A stretch of DNA of 64,000 nt from Ureibacillus yapensis (GCF_003515775.1 NZ_QWEI01000001.1:910106-974105); one strand, 5' to 3'; shown: positions 1-8,254, numbered from the stretch's first letter. Notes: generated by a model from the letters alone, not told the origin. Made by a program: numbers and translations.

Positions 1-1
1 T

Positions 2-259
2 GCGGTTACGGTGAACGGCATTACCGGTGCACGCTCAAGCTTTGCAAATGAGCTTGAGGAACATTTCAAGAAAATTCAATCCTATACGGACACGCCTGTT
101 TTAGCGGGATTCGGCATCTCTACTCCTGACCAAGTCAAAAACTTTGGCGCATTTTGCAGCGGCGTAATCGTCGGAAGCAAAATCGTGGATAGCCTAGTGA
201 ATGAAGACTGGACAACGATTGAGGAGTTAGTAGCTGCTGCAAAAACAGCGGTTGTTTGA
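2..259 (+). CDS. trpA: Tryptophan synthase alpha chain, 3' end only
   Basis: This is the C-terminal part of the TrpA TIM barrel; the reading frame is open to the window edge, so the 5' part lies outside. The visible segment begins AVTVNGITGARSSF, the conserved loop of TrpA, and continues through the phosphate-binding strands (LAGFGISTPDQV and GVIVGSKIVD). TrpA cleaves indole-3-glycerol phosphate to indole and glyceraldehyde 3-phosphate in the cytoplasmic alpha2beta2 complex with TrpB. A strong terminator about 40 bases after the stop suggests this is the last gene of the trp operon. The family assignment is firm; the length cannot be judged because of truncation. Confidence 0.93.
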   Translation, partial: AVTVNGITGARSSFANELEEHFKKIQSYTDTPVLAGFGISTPDQVKNFGAFCSGVIVGSKIVDSLVNEDWTTIEELVAAAKTAVV

Positions 260-298
260 TAAGTGAATTGAGTGAAGCGAATTCATGCGCTTCCTTTT

Positions 299-346
299 AA
301 AAAAGCACAAAATCCCCCATTGGTTTGGGATTTTGTGCTTTTTACT
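299..346 (+). terminator. Rho-independent terminator after trpA
   Basis: A perfect 16-bp stem (AAAAGCACAAAATCCC and its complement) with a short loop is followed by a T-run. It lies 40 bases after the trpA stop and probably ends the trp operon. Confidence 0.9.
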
Positions 347-359
347 TGCGGTTATTGTT

Positions 360-895
360 GGAGTTGTTTGGAAACTTGGTTTTAGAACTTTGCTAATGGA
401 GTGTTGCGCTTTGGATTTGCTGGAAACACCGACTTAGATGCTTTCTAATCGAGCGTTTTGATTCGGGCTCGCTGGAAACATTGCTTTAGAAGGCCGCTAA
501 TCGAGTGTTCTGATTGACACTTTCTAGAAACTCCACTTTAGATGCCTTCTAATCGAGTGCTTCGCTTCCCGTTTGCCTAAAACATTGCTTTAGCTGTTTG
601 CCAATCGAGTGTTTTGATTCGGAATGCCTTCATAAACAGCTTTAGAAACCTTTTATTCAACCATTTTTACCAAATCTATTTCAAATCGGCGTTTAGACGC
701 TCCCTATTCGACCGTTTTACCCAAAATCCATTTCAAACCGGCGTTTAGAAGCTCCCTATTCGACCGTTTTATCCAAATCCACTTCAAACAGGCGTTTAGA
801 CGCTCCCTATTCTACATCTTTTCCCACAACTCACTTCAAAGAAGCTTTTAACCGCTTTCTGTTCTGTTCGCCTGTTTTTCGGGCTACTCTCTTAT
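360..895. repeat. Degenerate tandem array, 52-nt period, about ten units
   Basis: The whole gap between trpA and tdh is filled by diverged units with a regular 52-nt (once 51-nt) period. The anchor CTAATCGAG/CTATTCGAC starts at about 393, 445, 497, 549, 601, 653, 704, 756, 807 and 859. Later units also carry GGCGTTTAGACGC, whose GCGT and ACGC ends can pair around TTAG; earlier units carry AATC...GATT around the anchor. The period is not a multiple of three and no conserved frame crosses the array, so it does not look coding. A related array lies at 56710-56940. The function is unknown to me. Confidence 0.8.
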
Positions 896-900
896 CGCTT

Positions 901-1848
901 TTACGAAACCTTGCTTAATTTTCTTTTTAATTTCTCCAACATATCCATTGTCATTTTGTCTAAATCGTACGCTGCTTTAAAGCCCCATTCTTCCACGGCT
1001 GCCGAAGAGTCGATGGCGTTAGGCCAGCTGTCTGCAATGGCTTGGCGAGTTGGATCGACTTTATAGTCTATTTTAAAGCTTGGTATATGCTTTTGAATGG
1101 CTGCCGCAATCTGGGAAGGCTCAAAGCTCATCGCCGAAATGTTGAAAGCATTACGATGTTTCAGTTTCGCACTATCCGCTTCCATTAAATCAACGATGGC
1201 TTGCAGCGCATCGGGCATATACATCATATCCATATACGTACCTTCCGCAATATAGGAAGTATAACGGCCTTGTTCCACTGCTTTATAATAAATTTCCACT
1301 GCATAATCCGTTGTTCCGCCACCGGGAGGCGTTACATATGAAATTAAGCCCGGGAATCGAACACCGCGCGTATCCACGCCAAAACGCGTAAAATAATAGT
1401 CGCATAAAAGCTCTCCGGCTACTTTGTTCACACCATACATCGTGGTTGGCCGCTGCAGCGTATCCTGTGGCGTATTGTCCTTCGGTGTAGATGGCCCAAA
1501 AGCGCCAATCGAACTTGGCGTGAAAAATTGCAAATTTAATTCGCGGGCTACTTCGAGTGCGTTCATTAACCCACCCATATTCAAATTCCATGCAAATTGG
1601 GGGTTTTTCTCCGCAGTTGCCGAAAGTAGTGCCGCCATGTGAATCATTGTATCCGCCTCAAACTGCTTGGAAAGTTCAAACATTTTCTTTCCATCTGTCA
1701 CATCCAACAGCTCAAATGGCCCACAAGTTTCTTCCGGCTTGCGGATATCTGTCGCCAATACGTTGTCCTCACCATATAAATTTCGCAATTTCACAATAAG
1801 CTCTGAACCAATTTGGCCTAAAGCACCTGTGACTATTATTTTTTTCAT
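901..1848 (-). CDS. tdh: L-threonine 3-dehydrogenase, SDR/epimerase type
   Basis: The protein of about 315 residues is an extended SDR (NAD-dependent epimerase fold). It oxidises L-threonine to 2-amino-3-ketobutyrate with NAD. The N-terminal Rossmann motif [10 protein letters not shown], the TDIRKPEE cofactor segment and the Tyr-x-x-x-Lys pair in [11 protein letters not shown] are visible. This epimerase-like TDH is the form found in Staphylococcus and Flavobacterium rather than the zinc MDR type. The start was set at the ATG at 1848 because GGGAGGGG lies 8 bases upstream; the frame is open further 5' but lacks a site. Its partner gene kbl lies 11 kb away at 12498-13688, so the pathway is split. 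A related nucleotide-sugar epimerase is a less likely alternative. Confidence 0.85.
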   Translation of the reverse strand: MKKIIVTGALGQIGSELIVKLRNLYGEDNVLATDIRKPEETCGPFELLDVTDGKKMFELSKQFEADTMIHMAALLSATAEKNPQFAWNLNMGGLMNALEVARELNLQFFTPSSIGAFGPSTPKDNTPQDTLQRPTTMYGVNKVAGELLCDYYFTRFGVDTRGVRFPGLISYVTPPGGGTTDYAVEIYYKAVEQGRYTSYIAEGTYMDMMYMPDALQAIVDLMEADSAKLKHRNAFNISAMSFEPSQIAAAIQKHIPSFKIDYKVDPTRQAIADSWPNAIDSSAAVEEWGFKAAYDLDKMTMDMLEKLKRKLSKVS

Positions 1849-2081
1849 ATTCGTCCCCTCCCTTGATGTTAAAAGGCCCCTTTTCCAAATATTATCTGCG
1901 CAAACAAATGTCCTCTCCAAAAATACATAAGAACATTGATAAGACAGCGTTTTAAGTGTTTTTCATTATACTTCGTTTTTTCTTAAAAGACAATACCAAA
2001 ATTATACCCCTATGCATTCCGGCTCTTTCTAGCATATGCGACGTTTTAAATGTTGTTTTTATATACCCGATTATAAATGGC

Positions 2082-2127
2082 AAAAGCACTTTAACTGTCA
2101 GCTTGCTCCGACAATTAAAGTGCTTTA
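2082..2127 (-). terminator. Hairpin terminator downstream of the HELGH gene
   Basis: Inverted arms AAAGCACTTTAA and TTAAAGTGCTTT flank a loop with an extra GTC/GAC pair. Read on the minus strand it is followed by TTTTG. It sits after the gene ending at 2262 and upstream of tdh. Confidence 0.7.
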
Positions 2128-2261
2128 CGAAAATTATTTTAATTTATTTATTAAATAGTGTTTAGCCTTATAAAAGAGGGGTATTCAAAAAGTGAAAGTT
2201 GAGTAAGTAGAATTTCTTCCTTTTCATTTCCCCAGCGTTTTGGGGTTCATAGTTTGGCAAA

Positions 2262-2816
2262 TTATACGGGTTGCACGGTTCTTTCTTTTACTTGATTGTA
2301 AATCGCTAAATCTTCTGTATAGATACTTTGATATGTAGCCAAACTATGATTTTTTATAATTTCAAACGTTACTTCATCCACTAACCCAGCTTTGGCGTTT
2401 AGAATTTTCGCATTTCGCCAAGCGGTTTCCTCAAATACAATATTCATCTCATGCTCTTCAATAATAACGGCCAAAAGATGCTCGTTCGTATAAAGCTCGA
2501 TATCGGAATGGTCGTTTTTCATTTCCATAATTTCCAGCGTCCGATCTAACGATTGCTCCAGAGCCTCACGATCGATTGCATGGCCCAATTCATGCATTGT
2601 TAATGCCTGCACATATTTTTCAAACGGGATGGCCGCTTCTATTTCTTTCCACGCTTCCACTAACCGCTTTGCATCAAATCCCACTTTGTCGGTAATAAAG
2701 TTATAACTCATATTGATTCCTGACTCTTCCATTATCAATTCATTGTTCAACCCGACTTTTTGAATTGTAGAAGAAATCAATTGATAAAGGTAATCCTCTG
2801 TATAGTGATTGTGCAT
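2262..2816 (-). CDS. Uncharacterised protein with HELGH zinc-metallopeptidase motif
   Basis: This 184-residue protein has no signal peptide or membrane segment. Residues 75-79 read HELGH inside LTMHELGHAID, the HExxH zinc-protease signature. An acidic helix about 40 residues later (IIEEHEMNIVFEETAW) could supply a third metal ligand, as in gluzincins. I do not recognise a named family; the metallopeptidase role is inferred from the motif alone. The gene stands alone between two terminators. The start is the ATG at 2816, with AAAAGGGGAAAT about 10 bases upstream, a rather distant site. The substrate is unknown. Confidence 0.6.
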   Translation of the reverse strand: MHNHYTEDYLYQLISSTIQKVGLNNELIMEESGINMSYNFITDKVGFDAKRLVEAWKEIEAAIPFEKYVQALTMHELGHAIDREALEQSLDRTLEIMEMKNDHSDIELYTNEHLLAVIIEEHEMNIVFEETAWRNAKILNAKAGLVDEVTFEIIKNHSLATYQSIYTEDLAIYNQVKERTVQPV

Positions 2817-3002
2817 CAGTTTCTCATTTCCCCTTTTTCTTTGGATGCCAAAAATCTCGTTGCTAAATTAACATCAAACGAGAATACTATATCTCATTTC
2901 AAAAGGAGTTTCAAGCAAGCTTGTTACCATTTTTTTCATTTATTTAATAAAATTTTAGGTGATATATAAAAATATTATTATAGAAGAAAAGAGAATATAG
3001 TA

Positions 3003-3048
3003 AAAAAGGGATATTCGAAGCTATAATCTAGCTCCGAATATCCCTTTT
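3003..3048 (-). terminator. Terminator of the gsiB-like gene
   Basis: A 14-bp stem (AAAAGGGATATTCG and complement) around a 16-nt loop, with A- and T-rich flanks on both sides, lies about 55 bases beyond the stop at 3104. It can act in both directions. Confidence 0.8.
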
Positions 3049-3103
3049 CCTGTGAGGTGAAACGAAATACTGGAAATCGTTCAACTTTTAGTTTATAAAT
3101 AAA

Positions 3104-3547
3104 TTACTTATTATTTTTTTTACGGCTGCGACTGCTGGCTTCGCCGCCTTTTCTGCCAGCTTCCTCGCGGCTCATTTTACGGTTGTTGTTATTGTTGTTG
3201 TTATTGTCATTGTCGTTGTTATTGCTTCGTGCTTCTCCGCCTTTACGGCCGATTTCTTCATAGAACTCTTCACCATGGTTATCTGCAGTAGTTTCTCCGC
3301 CTTTACGGCCAATTTCTTGATAGAATTCTTTGCCGTGAGTATCTGCAGTAGTTTCTCCGCCTTTGCGGCCGATTTCTTGATAGAATTCTTTGCCATGATT
3401 TTCTGAAGTAGTTTCCCCGCCCTTACGACCGATTTCTTCGTAGAATTCACGATCATGATTTTTGGAGGTAGCTTCTCCACCTAAGCGTCCCGCTTCTTGA
3501 ACAGTCATTTTCTCATTATTGTTCTGATTGTTACGTTTGTTAGCCAT
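3104..3547 (-). CDS. gsiB: GsiB-like KGG-repeat general stress protein
   Basis: This 147-residue, highly hydrophilic protein consists of about five 20-residue repeats of the form GRKGGE(T/A)TS-N-HG-EFY-EI. An Asn/Asp-rich linker (about residues 108-122) and a final partial repeat GRKGGEASSRSRKK follow. This matches the stress-induced KGG family, of which B. subtilis GsiB (glucose-starvation and general stress protein, LEA-like) is the type. It is probably a cytoplasmic protectant of proteins or nucleic acids in stressed cells. The start is firm: AGGAGG sits 8 bases before the ATG. A SigB-like promoter lies at 3601-3625. The Asn-rich linker, encoded by near-pure AAT/AAC codons, is probably a repeat expansion. 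Confidence 0.85.
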   Translation of the reverse strand: MANKRNNQNNNEKMTVQEAGRLGGEATSKNHDREFYEEIGRKGGETTSENHGKEFYQEIGRKGGETTADTHGKEFYQEIGRKGGETTADNHGEEFYEEIGRKGGEARSNNNDNDNNNNNNNNRKMSREEAGRKGGEASSRSRKKNNK

Positions 3548-3600
3548 TTTAAATTCCTCCTAAAAATTTTATTGCTTATTGGGATAAGCTTATTCGTTAT

Positions 3601-3625
3601 ATTCCCAGGAGGTATTGGATTAAAC
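3601..3625 (-). promoter_or_regulatory. SigB-like promoter for the gsiB-like gene
   Basis: Read on the minus strand, GTTTAA (3625-3620), a 13-nt spacer and GGGAAT (3606-3601) fit the SigB consensus GTTTAA-N12-15-GGGWAT. It lies about 55 bases upstream of the start codon, as expected for a general stress gene. This is a match by eye and has not been scored. Confidence 0.65.
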
Positions 3626-3750
3626 ATTCTTTCAATTCTTTTCTCTAAATTCTTGTTAATATTACAGCGAAAATCTCGGTAATACATAGCTTTTCAACAG
3701 ATTATTACAAATCTATTGCATTTTATACTCTTCATTTATACCTTTTAAAC

Positions 3751-4071
3751 TCACTCATACCGAGTAACGCCGACGATGAATGGAAAGGGAAATTTACGCC
3801 CATCTTCCAAATAAAGTGCGCTATTTTTGATATCAAGTTTGGCGATTATTCCCGTGGCCTTAAAAATATGCTTGGCTTCCCAAATCTTTAATTCCACCTC
3901 CAACCCATTCTCAAAGGCTTTTTGCAATTGTTCGCTTAATTCTTGGAGCGCCCATTCATCGAGTTCAGGCTTTTCAACATACTGATCGTTTTCGTGCCAT
4001 TCCCGAAGGTATTTGACATGCTCAGGCAGCATCATAGCGTTCCATTTTATATTCCCGCGGTCTCGAATCAC
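3751..4071 (-). CDS. yolD: YolD-like protein of the SOS polymerase operon
   Basis: The protein of about 106 residues belongs to the YolD-like family, small proteins encoded next to Y-family polymerases in Bacilli. The family signature is clear at the N-terminus: RDRGNIKWNAMMLPEHV. The rest is acidic with a C-terminal beta-rich part ending FPFIVGVTRYE. It follows uvrX closely and must share its transcript and LexA control. I chose the GTG at 4071 because AGAGGTGAT lies just upstream and the family begins close to the RG-IKW motif. A GTG at 4110 overlapping the uvrX stop codon is the alternative. Its biochemical role is not established; an accessory role to the translesion polymerase is inferred from context. 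Confidence 0.82.
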   Translation of the reverse strand: MIRDRGNIKWNAMMLPEHVKYLREWHENDQYVEKPELDEWALQELSEQLQKAFENGLEVELKIWEAKHIFKATGIIAKLDIKNSALYLEDGRKFPFPFIVGVTRYE

Positions 4072-4106
4072 TCTTATCACCTCTTCCCAACACGTTTGGC
4101 CAAACC

Positions 4107-5414
4107 TCACATCTTATGTCCGCCGAGAAGCTGGGCACGTGCCACCGCTGTCCCTGCTTCCGTATAGGAGACGGCACGCAAAACGGCTGTCGTGCCATGT
4201 TTAGCACGCAAATAATCCATCGTTGCGCCAAGCTTTCGTTTTTTCCACTTCCTATGGTCAAACAAACTCAGCTGCATGGAGCGTTCCGATTCCAATTTTG
4301 AAATGCTGAGCGTGATTTGCCTTACCGGTCTTTCGGCATAATATTCATCCAGTAATTCTTTGCACACTTTAAATATTTTCATGGTATCGTTTGTTGGTTC
4401 ATCAATTGTCCGGGCACGGTTAAATCCGCCGCCAAACGCGTCTTTGCTATAGCTGGCACCCAGTGTAATGGTCCTTCCGACTTGCCCCGCCTCCCTGGCT
4501 CTTCTTGCCACATCTTCGCACATTTCAAGAATGACGGTCAGGATTTCATCACGATTGCGATAATCACGCATTAACATTTGGCCTTTGCCAAAACTGATCT
4601 GCCCTTGTGCAAGCGGTGCCCCAAGCGGCGACAAATCAATTCCCCACGCATGATAGTAAAGCTGGTTGCCCATAATCCCGAAACGGTCTTCCAATGTTTT
4701 TAAATCGCTTTGCGCCAAGTCGCCCACTGAAAAAATGCCCATATTGTTTAAGGAGCGTTCAGTTCTTCGCCCAATTCCCCACATCTCGGAAAGAGGCGAA
4801 ACAGACCATAGTTTTGTTGGAACATCTTCATATGTCCACTTGGCAAAATTTTTCTTTTTCGCTTCCAAATCAAGCGCCAGTTTGGCCATCAGCATATTCG
4901 GCCCCATGCCCACCGCACTTGGTATTTGAAATTGGCGATAAATGCTTTGCTGTATTACTTTTGCTGTTTCTTCCGGAGATCCCCAGAGCTTTTCGGTCCC
5001 TGTCAAGTCCACAAAGCTTTCATCGATGCTGTACACATGGATTGCTTCCTTTGGAACAAATTGATTGATTAATTTCGTAATTTCCATCGATATTTTTACG
5101 AAAAACTCCATTTTCGGTTCAAATAAACGAATGTCGGGATGTTTTGGAATTTCATAAAGCCGGGATCCCGTTTTAATGCCGAATCGCCTTTTCATTGGCG
5201 GGGATGCAGCAAGCACCACGCTTCCCTTTTGCTCAAAGTTTCCCACTACGGCAATCGGAACTTCCATCGGATCGAGGTTTTCAAGCATTGCCATGCAGCT
5301 CGCATAAAAACATCTCATATCAATACAAATAATCGAATGATTCGGTGCTTGTTCGTACATCTTAAAAGCGTCTGCATCCCGGTATTCAGTTGTCAACAGA
5401 GCATTGCCATGCAT
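4107..5414 (-). CDS. uvrX: Y-family translesion DNA polymerase, UvrX/DinB type
   Basis: The protein of about 435 residues is a UmuC/DinB-like polymerase copying damaged DNA. Catalytic motifs are visible: the first metal site and steric-gate region in CIDMRCFYASC near residue 30, and the acidic pair in YSIDESFVDLTG. The PALM segment SAVGMGPNMLMAKLALD, a helix-hairpin-helix part (MWGIGRRTERSLNNMGI) and the little-finger domain follow. The end (SMQLSLFDHRKWKK) contains QLSLFD, resembling the beta-clamp binding motif of UvrX/PolY2 enzymes. The start at 5414 was preferred over an ATG 39 bases upstream because GAGGTG is 6 bases before it. A perfect LexA box lies just upstream, so expression should be SOS-induced. 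yolD follows immediately. Confidence 0.92.
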   Translation of the reverse strand: MHGNALLTTEYRDADAFKMYEQAPNHSIICIDMRCFYASCMAMLENLDPMEVPIAVVGNFEQKGSVVLAASPPMKRRFGIKTGSRLYEIPKHPDIRLFEPKMEFFVKISMEITKLINQFVPKEAIHVYSIDESFVDLTGTEKLWGSPEETAKVIQQSIYRQFQIPSAVGMGPNMLMAKLALDLEAKKKNFAKWTYEDVPTKLWSVSPLSEMWGIGRRTERSLNNMGIFSVGDLAQSDLKTLEDRFGIMGNQLYYHAWGIDLSPLGAPLAQGQISFGKGQMLMRDYRNRDEILTVILEMCEDVARRAREAGQVGRTITLGASYSKDAFGGGFNRARTIDEPTNDTMKIFKVCKELLDEYYAERPVRQITLSISKLESERSMQLSLFDHRKWKKRKLGATMDYLRAKHGTTAVLRAVSYTEAGTAVARAQLLGGHKM

Positions 5415-5438
5415 TTTCAACACCTCATTTGCATGATT

Positions 5439-5460
5439 ATTATATGCGAACATTTGTTCT
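5439..5460 (-). promoter_or_regulatory. LexA (SOS) box and -10 element of uvrX-yolD
   Basis: Positions 5447-5460 read CGAACATTTGTTCT, matching the Gram-positive SOS box CGAAC-N4-GTTCG at 9 of 10 fixed positions. On the minus strand a perfect TATAAT lies directly downstream at 5444-5439, so bound LexA would block the promoter. The start codon is 25 bases further on. No good -35 hexamer is seen. Confidence 0.85.
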
Positions 5461-5630
5461 TTTATTCATTTTAAAATGAGACAGCTGAGACGGCAAGAGG
5501 GATTGTCTGGAAATTTGACAATGGGAAGAAATCAAGCGATTGGATGAGAGAAAAAATGACAAAGATAGCACGCAAAATAAAAAGCTCCACTACTGTAAGA
5601 GCAGCGAAGCGAAAATAAAATATCTAATAA

Positions 5631-6173
5631 TTAATCAATAATTTCCGTAAAGAAACACGTTTTCATATGATTGATGAACGTATCCCCCAAATCCGTGAAA
5701 GTTGCCACCCCGCGTTTATGGATAGCCGTTTTAAATCCTTCGGCATCTGCCCCGGCAATCGTTAAAAAATCACAAATATCTGTACAAGCACCGACAACAT
5801 GCACTTTTTCAACTTCCAAGGCTTTTAACTTTTCAGCCAACCCTGTTTTAAAGAAAGCATTATAATTGGTTTTGGGTTGATAGAAGACATTCGGATTGGA
5901 CTCATGTTCCCCGAACCACGTAAACAAATCTCCGTAAAGCTCCTGACCCTTGGTTCCAACAACATTATGTGAAGGCCACAATTCAAAGTGCGCATCATTC
6001 TCTTCATGCGCATCCATGGCCACCACAACGATTTGATCATTATTCAAAAATGCATTCGCTTGTTCAATAATATAAGGCACCACTTCCTGCGCTGGCTTTC
6101 CGGCCGTTAAACTTCCTTCATCCGCAACAAAGTCGTTGCTCATATCTACGATGATTAACGCTTCTTTCATCAT
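5631..6173 (-). CDS. pncA: Nicotinamidase / cysteine hydrolase
   Basis: The protein is about 180 residues, the usual size for PncA of the isochorismatase-like fold. It deamidates nicotinamide to nicotinate for NAD salvage. From the chosen start the catalytic triad is Asp10 (IIVDMSNDF), Lys101 (QPKTNYNAF) and Cys134 (ACTDICDF). The metal site is suggested by Asp54 and His56 (MDAHEEND) and His69 (WPSHNVVGTKG). The start at 6173 is supported by GGGGAGG 7 bases upstream; an in-frame TTG at 6177-6179 is less likely. It is a single gene, separated from uvrX and from the DUF421 gene by about 170-230 bases. A related amidohydrolase substrate cannot be excluded. Confidence 0.85.
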   Translation of the reverse strand: MMKEALIIVDMSNDFVADEGSLTAGKPAQEVVPYIIEQANAFLNNDQIVVVAMDAHEENDAHFELWPSHNVVGTKGQELYGDLFTWFGEHESNPNVFYQPKTNYNAFFKTGLAEKLKALEVEKVHVVGACTDICDFLTIAGADAEGFKTAIHKRGVATFTDLGDTFINHMKTCFFTEIID

Positions 6174-6399
6174 TCTCAATCCTCCCCGCCAAAGTTTATC
6201 TATATTATAAACGTTCTTTCATTTATAACCTATGTATATTCACTTTTAAATTAACATTAGATAAAGAAAGCAAAAACTCCCCAAAGCCAAGCAGCCCCAG
6301 AGAGTCGAATTTATTGTATGTGAAATATTGAATTTGTTGCAGGATTTTAGTTTAAGATTTTGTAAATTTGTTTTAAACTACCAACATGCACACACCTTT

Positions 6400-6870
6400 T
6401 TATTTCTCCTGATTGTCCGTGTCCTTGTATAACTTGGCTGAAATGGTTCCGTCAATCTCAAGGATACCGAGTCTTACCTCCTTCACATTAAAAACGCCCT
6501 GCTTCCTTAACTGTGTTTCCAGCTCTTGTTTCGATAAATTTTCTTTTTCCATCAGCCTGGTGTTCACGGTGCCGTTTTTTATGATAATTTCCGGCTTCCC
6601 ATCGATCCAGCGCTCAAACGCATTTTTTCGCGTCAGTTTTTCGGAACCCCACATACAAAGTCCCCAAATAATGATGATAAAGATAATATGCGTAATTTTA
6701 AAATCCTTTTCATGAATCATTCCACCCACAATATCCGCTAAAATCAGCATAAACACCAAGTCAACCGGCGTCGTTTGCGCCAGCTCTTTTTGGCCGATGA
6801 TTCGAATGACGATTATGATGCCTATTAAGGCAACTATAAATTTAAGGGCCACACCCAAATATAATTCCAA
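6400..6870 (-). CDS. DUF421 (YetF/YcaP-type) membrane protein
   Basis: This protein of about 156 residues has three N-terminal hydrophobic segments (about residues 5-25, 38-55 and 63-78 from the chosen start), with the DUF421 hallmarks VIRIIGQKELAQ and TPVDLVFMLILADIVGG. A cytoplasmic domain with GKPEIIIKNGTVN and ENLSKQELETQLRKQGV follows. YetF-family proteins are spread through spore formers, several being spore or germination related; their role is not settled. The start is set at the TTG at 6870: AGGAGGG is 6-7 bases before it, and the upstream ATG in the same frame would overlap this site. It appears to be a single-gene unit. Confidence 0.8.
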   Translation of the reverse strand: MELYLGVALKFIVALIGIIIVIRIIGQKELAQTTPVDLVFMLILADIVGGMIHEKDFKITHIIFIIIIWGLCMWGSEKLTRKNAFERWIDGKPEIIIKNGTVNTRLMEKENLSKQELETQLRKQGVFNVKEVRLGILEIDGTISAKLYKDTDNQEK

Positions 6871-7014
6871 TTGTATCCCTCCTGCCTTGCACATTCTAAT
6901 GATGAGATTCTTTTATTCCCCGTACTCCAAGGGTAATCCTCTTATTCCTTTTCTGTGCAATGGTAAACAATCAAGCCTTTTAGACAAATAAAAAAACATA
7001 CGAACTTTATTAGC

Positions 7015-7037
7015 GCAAGCCTCCAGAAAGGCCTTGC
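7015..7037 (-). terminator. Possible hairpin after mtnU
   Basis: GCAAGCCT and AGGCCTTGC form a short GC-rich stem about 40 bases past the mtnU stop. The T-run lies some 17 bases further, so this is only a weak terminator candidate. Confidence 0.35.
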
Positions 7038-7078
7038 CCCAACACTGTTCATATGTTTGGAATTAATTTGATTTGATT

Positions 7079-7870
7079 TTATTCTTCTACGACTCCCGAA
7101 TACAATTCCGGGCGACGGTCGTCATATACCGGAATTCGGCCGCGCACTTCTTCCACTTTCGAAAAGTCCACGTCAACAATCGCAAGCTCTTCATCTTCGG
7201 CACCTGTCCAAAGCACTTCACCCCACGGTTCGATTACCATGGACTGGCCATTGAAGTTTTCAACTTTTCGCGAAATGCGGTTCACCGCAATGATAAAGCA
7301 TTGATTTTCAATTGCACGGGCTTGCAGCAATGTTTTCCAGTGATCGATGCGTGGTGTTGGCCACTGAGCCGAGACAAACAGGACGTTTGCCCCTGCCAAT
7401 GCATGCGCGCGAAGCCATTCAGGAAAACGTATCTCATAGCAAATAACCCCAGCGGCCTCTACTTCACCGAGCGTGAAACGATTCATTTCATTGCCCGATT
7501 CCAAATATTTATGCTCATCCATTAATCTGAATAGGTGAGCTTTGCTATACTCGCTAACCTGCTGTCCTTCCTTGTTGTACACATACATCGTGTTATAAAA
7601 TTTCCCGTCTTTTTCGGTAGCGACAGAACCTCCGACAATATGTATGCCCAGTTCAGTGGATAAGTTTTGCAGAAAGGCTTGTGTACGAGACCCTTCTGGA
7701 TCTGCCAATTCCCCCAGTTTTTCAAGGGCGAATCCCGTATTCCACATCTCCGGCAAAACCGCGATTTCCGCCCCTTTACTTGCTGCTTCACGAATCAAAC
7801 TTTCCGCTCGTTCGTAATTTTCGTCTACCTTCCCAAATCCAACGTTCATCTGAATCATTCCGATTTTCAT
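7079..7870 (-). CDS. mtnU: Omega-amidase / carbon-nitrogen hydrolase
   Basis: This 263-residue nitrilase-fold enzyme has the Glu-Lys-Cys triad at Glu41 (VLPEMWNTGF), Lys110 (EYSKAHLFRLM) and Cys144 (GVICYEIRFPEW). The length and motifs fit B. subtilis MtnU (YkrU), an omega-amidase that removes 2-oxoglutaramate. That product arises when MtnE transaminates 2-oxo-4-methylthiobutyrate with glutamine. The divergently oriented mtnE homologue at 8255 strongly supports this assignment over generic nitrilases. The start ATG at 7870 has GGGGGTTTTAGCA upstream, a weak but adequate site. It acts in the cytoplasm. Confidence 0.85.
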   Translation of the reverse strand: MKIGMIQMNVGFGKVDENYERAESLIREAASKGAEIAVLPEMWNTGFALEKLGELADPEGSRTQAFLQNLSTELGIHIVGGSVATEKDGKFYNTMYVYNKEGQQVSEYSKAHLFRLMDEHKYLESGNEMNRFTLGEVEAAGVICYEIRFPEWLRAHALAGANVLFVSAQWPTPRIDHWKTLLQARAIENQCFIIAVNRISRKVENFNGQSMVIEPWGEVLWTGAEDEELAIVDVDFSKVEEVRGRIPVYDDRRPELYSGVVEE

Positions 7871-8058
7871 TGCTAAAACCCCCTATGTTTTAAAGTGCAT
7901 GCATTCTTCTTAATTAAACGATAACAAAAACAAAGGCAAGAATCCAGATACCTTCCATACTAAAAATATGTATTGCATAAAGCAAAAAAGAGAGAATTCG
8001 ATATTCTCCCCTTTCCTGCCCTTATGGAATTATTGCTTATTCAATCTTGCTGCCTGCC

Positions 8059-8151
8059 TTAACCCCAAACTTCATCGGCCACTTCTTTAATAAGACGAAG
8101 TTTCTCCCATTGTTGCTCGCCTTCTTCGCTTTCCTGCTTCATTGCATTCAT
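8059..8151 (-). CDS. Possible 30-residue small ORF
   Basis: Within the mtnU-mtnE gap an ORF starts at ATG 8151 and ends at TAA 8061-8059. It begins MNAMKQESEEGEQQ and ends KEVADEVWG, an amphipathic and acidic composition that looks protein-like. Upstream AGGGAACG is a poor ribosome binding site about 9 bases before the start. It may be a real small protein, or the remnant of a longer gene. I do not recognise it. Confidence 0.3.
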   Translation of the reverse strand: MNAMKQESEEGEQQWEKLRLIKEVADEVWG

Positions 8152-8254
8152 ATTGCAGACGTTCCCTAAATATTATACTATTATTTTGAAACTTCGAATT
8201 GCAAATATATTCTGAATACTAGAGTTCGTACTTTAAAGAAAAAGAGGGATACAG

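Noticed and set aside
360-895. CRISPR array
   Set aside because: Units are diverged over their whole length with no conserved repeat/variable spacer alternation, and there are no cas genes.
1956-2165. 69-residue plus-strand ORF
   Set aside because: It lies in the tdh upstream region, runs through a terminator hairpin and has no binding site.
3172-3480. Second reading frame inside the GsiB-like gene
   Set aside because: Shifted frame of a periodic coding repeat; the AGGAGG site and the KGG repeats fit only the main frame.
8000-8254. SAM riboswitch before mtnE
   Set aside because: I looked for the usual CTTATCAAGAGAGG-type start and the paired arms and did not find them.
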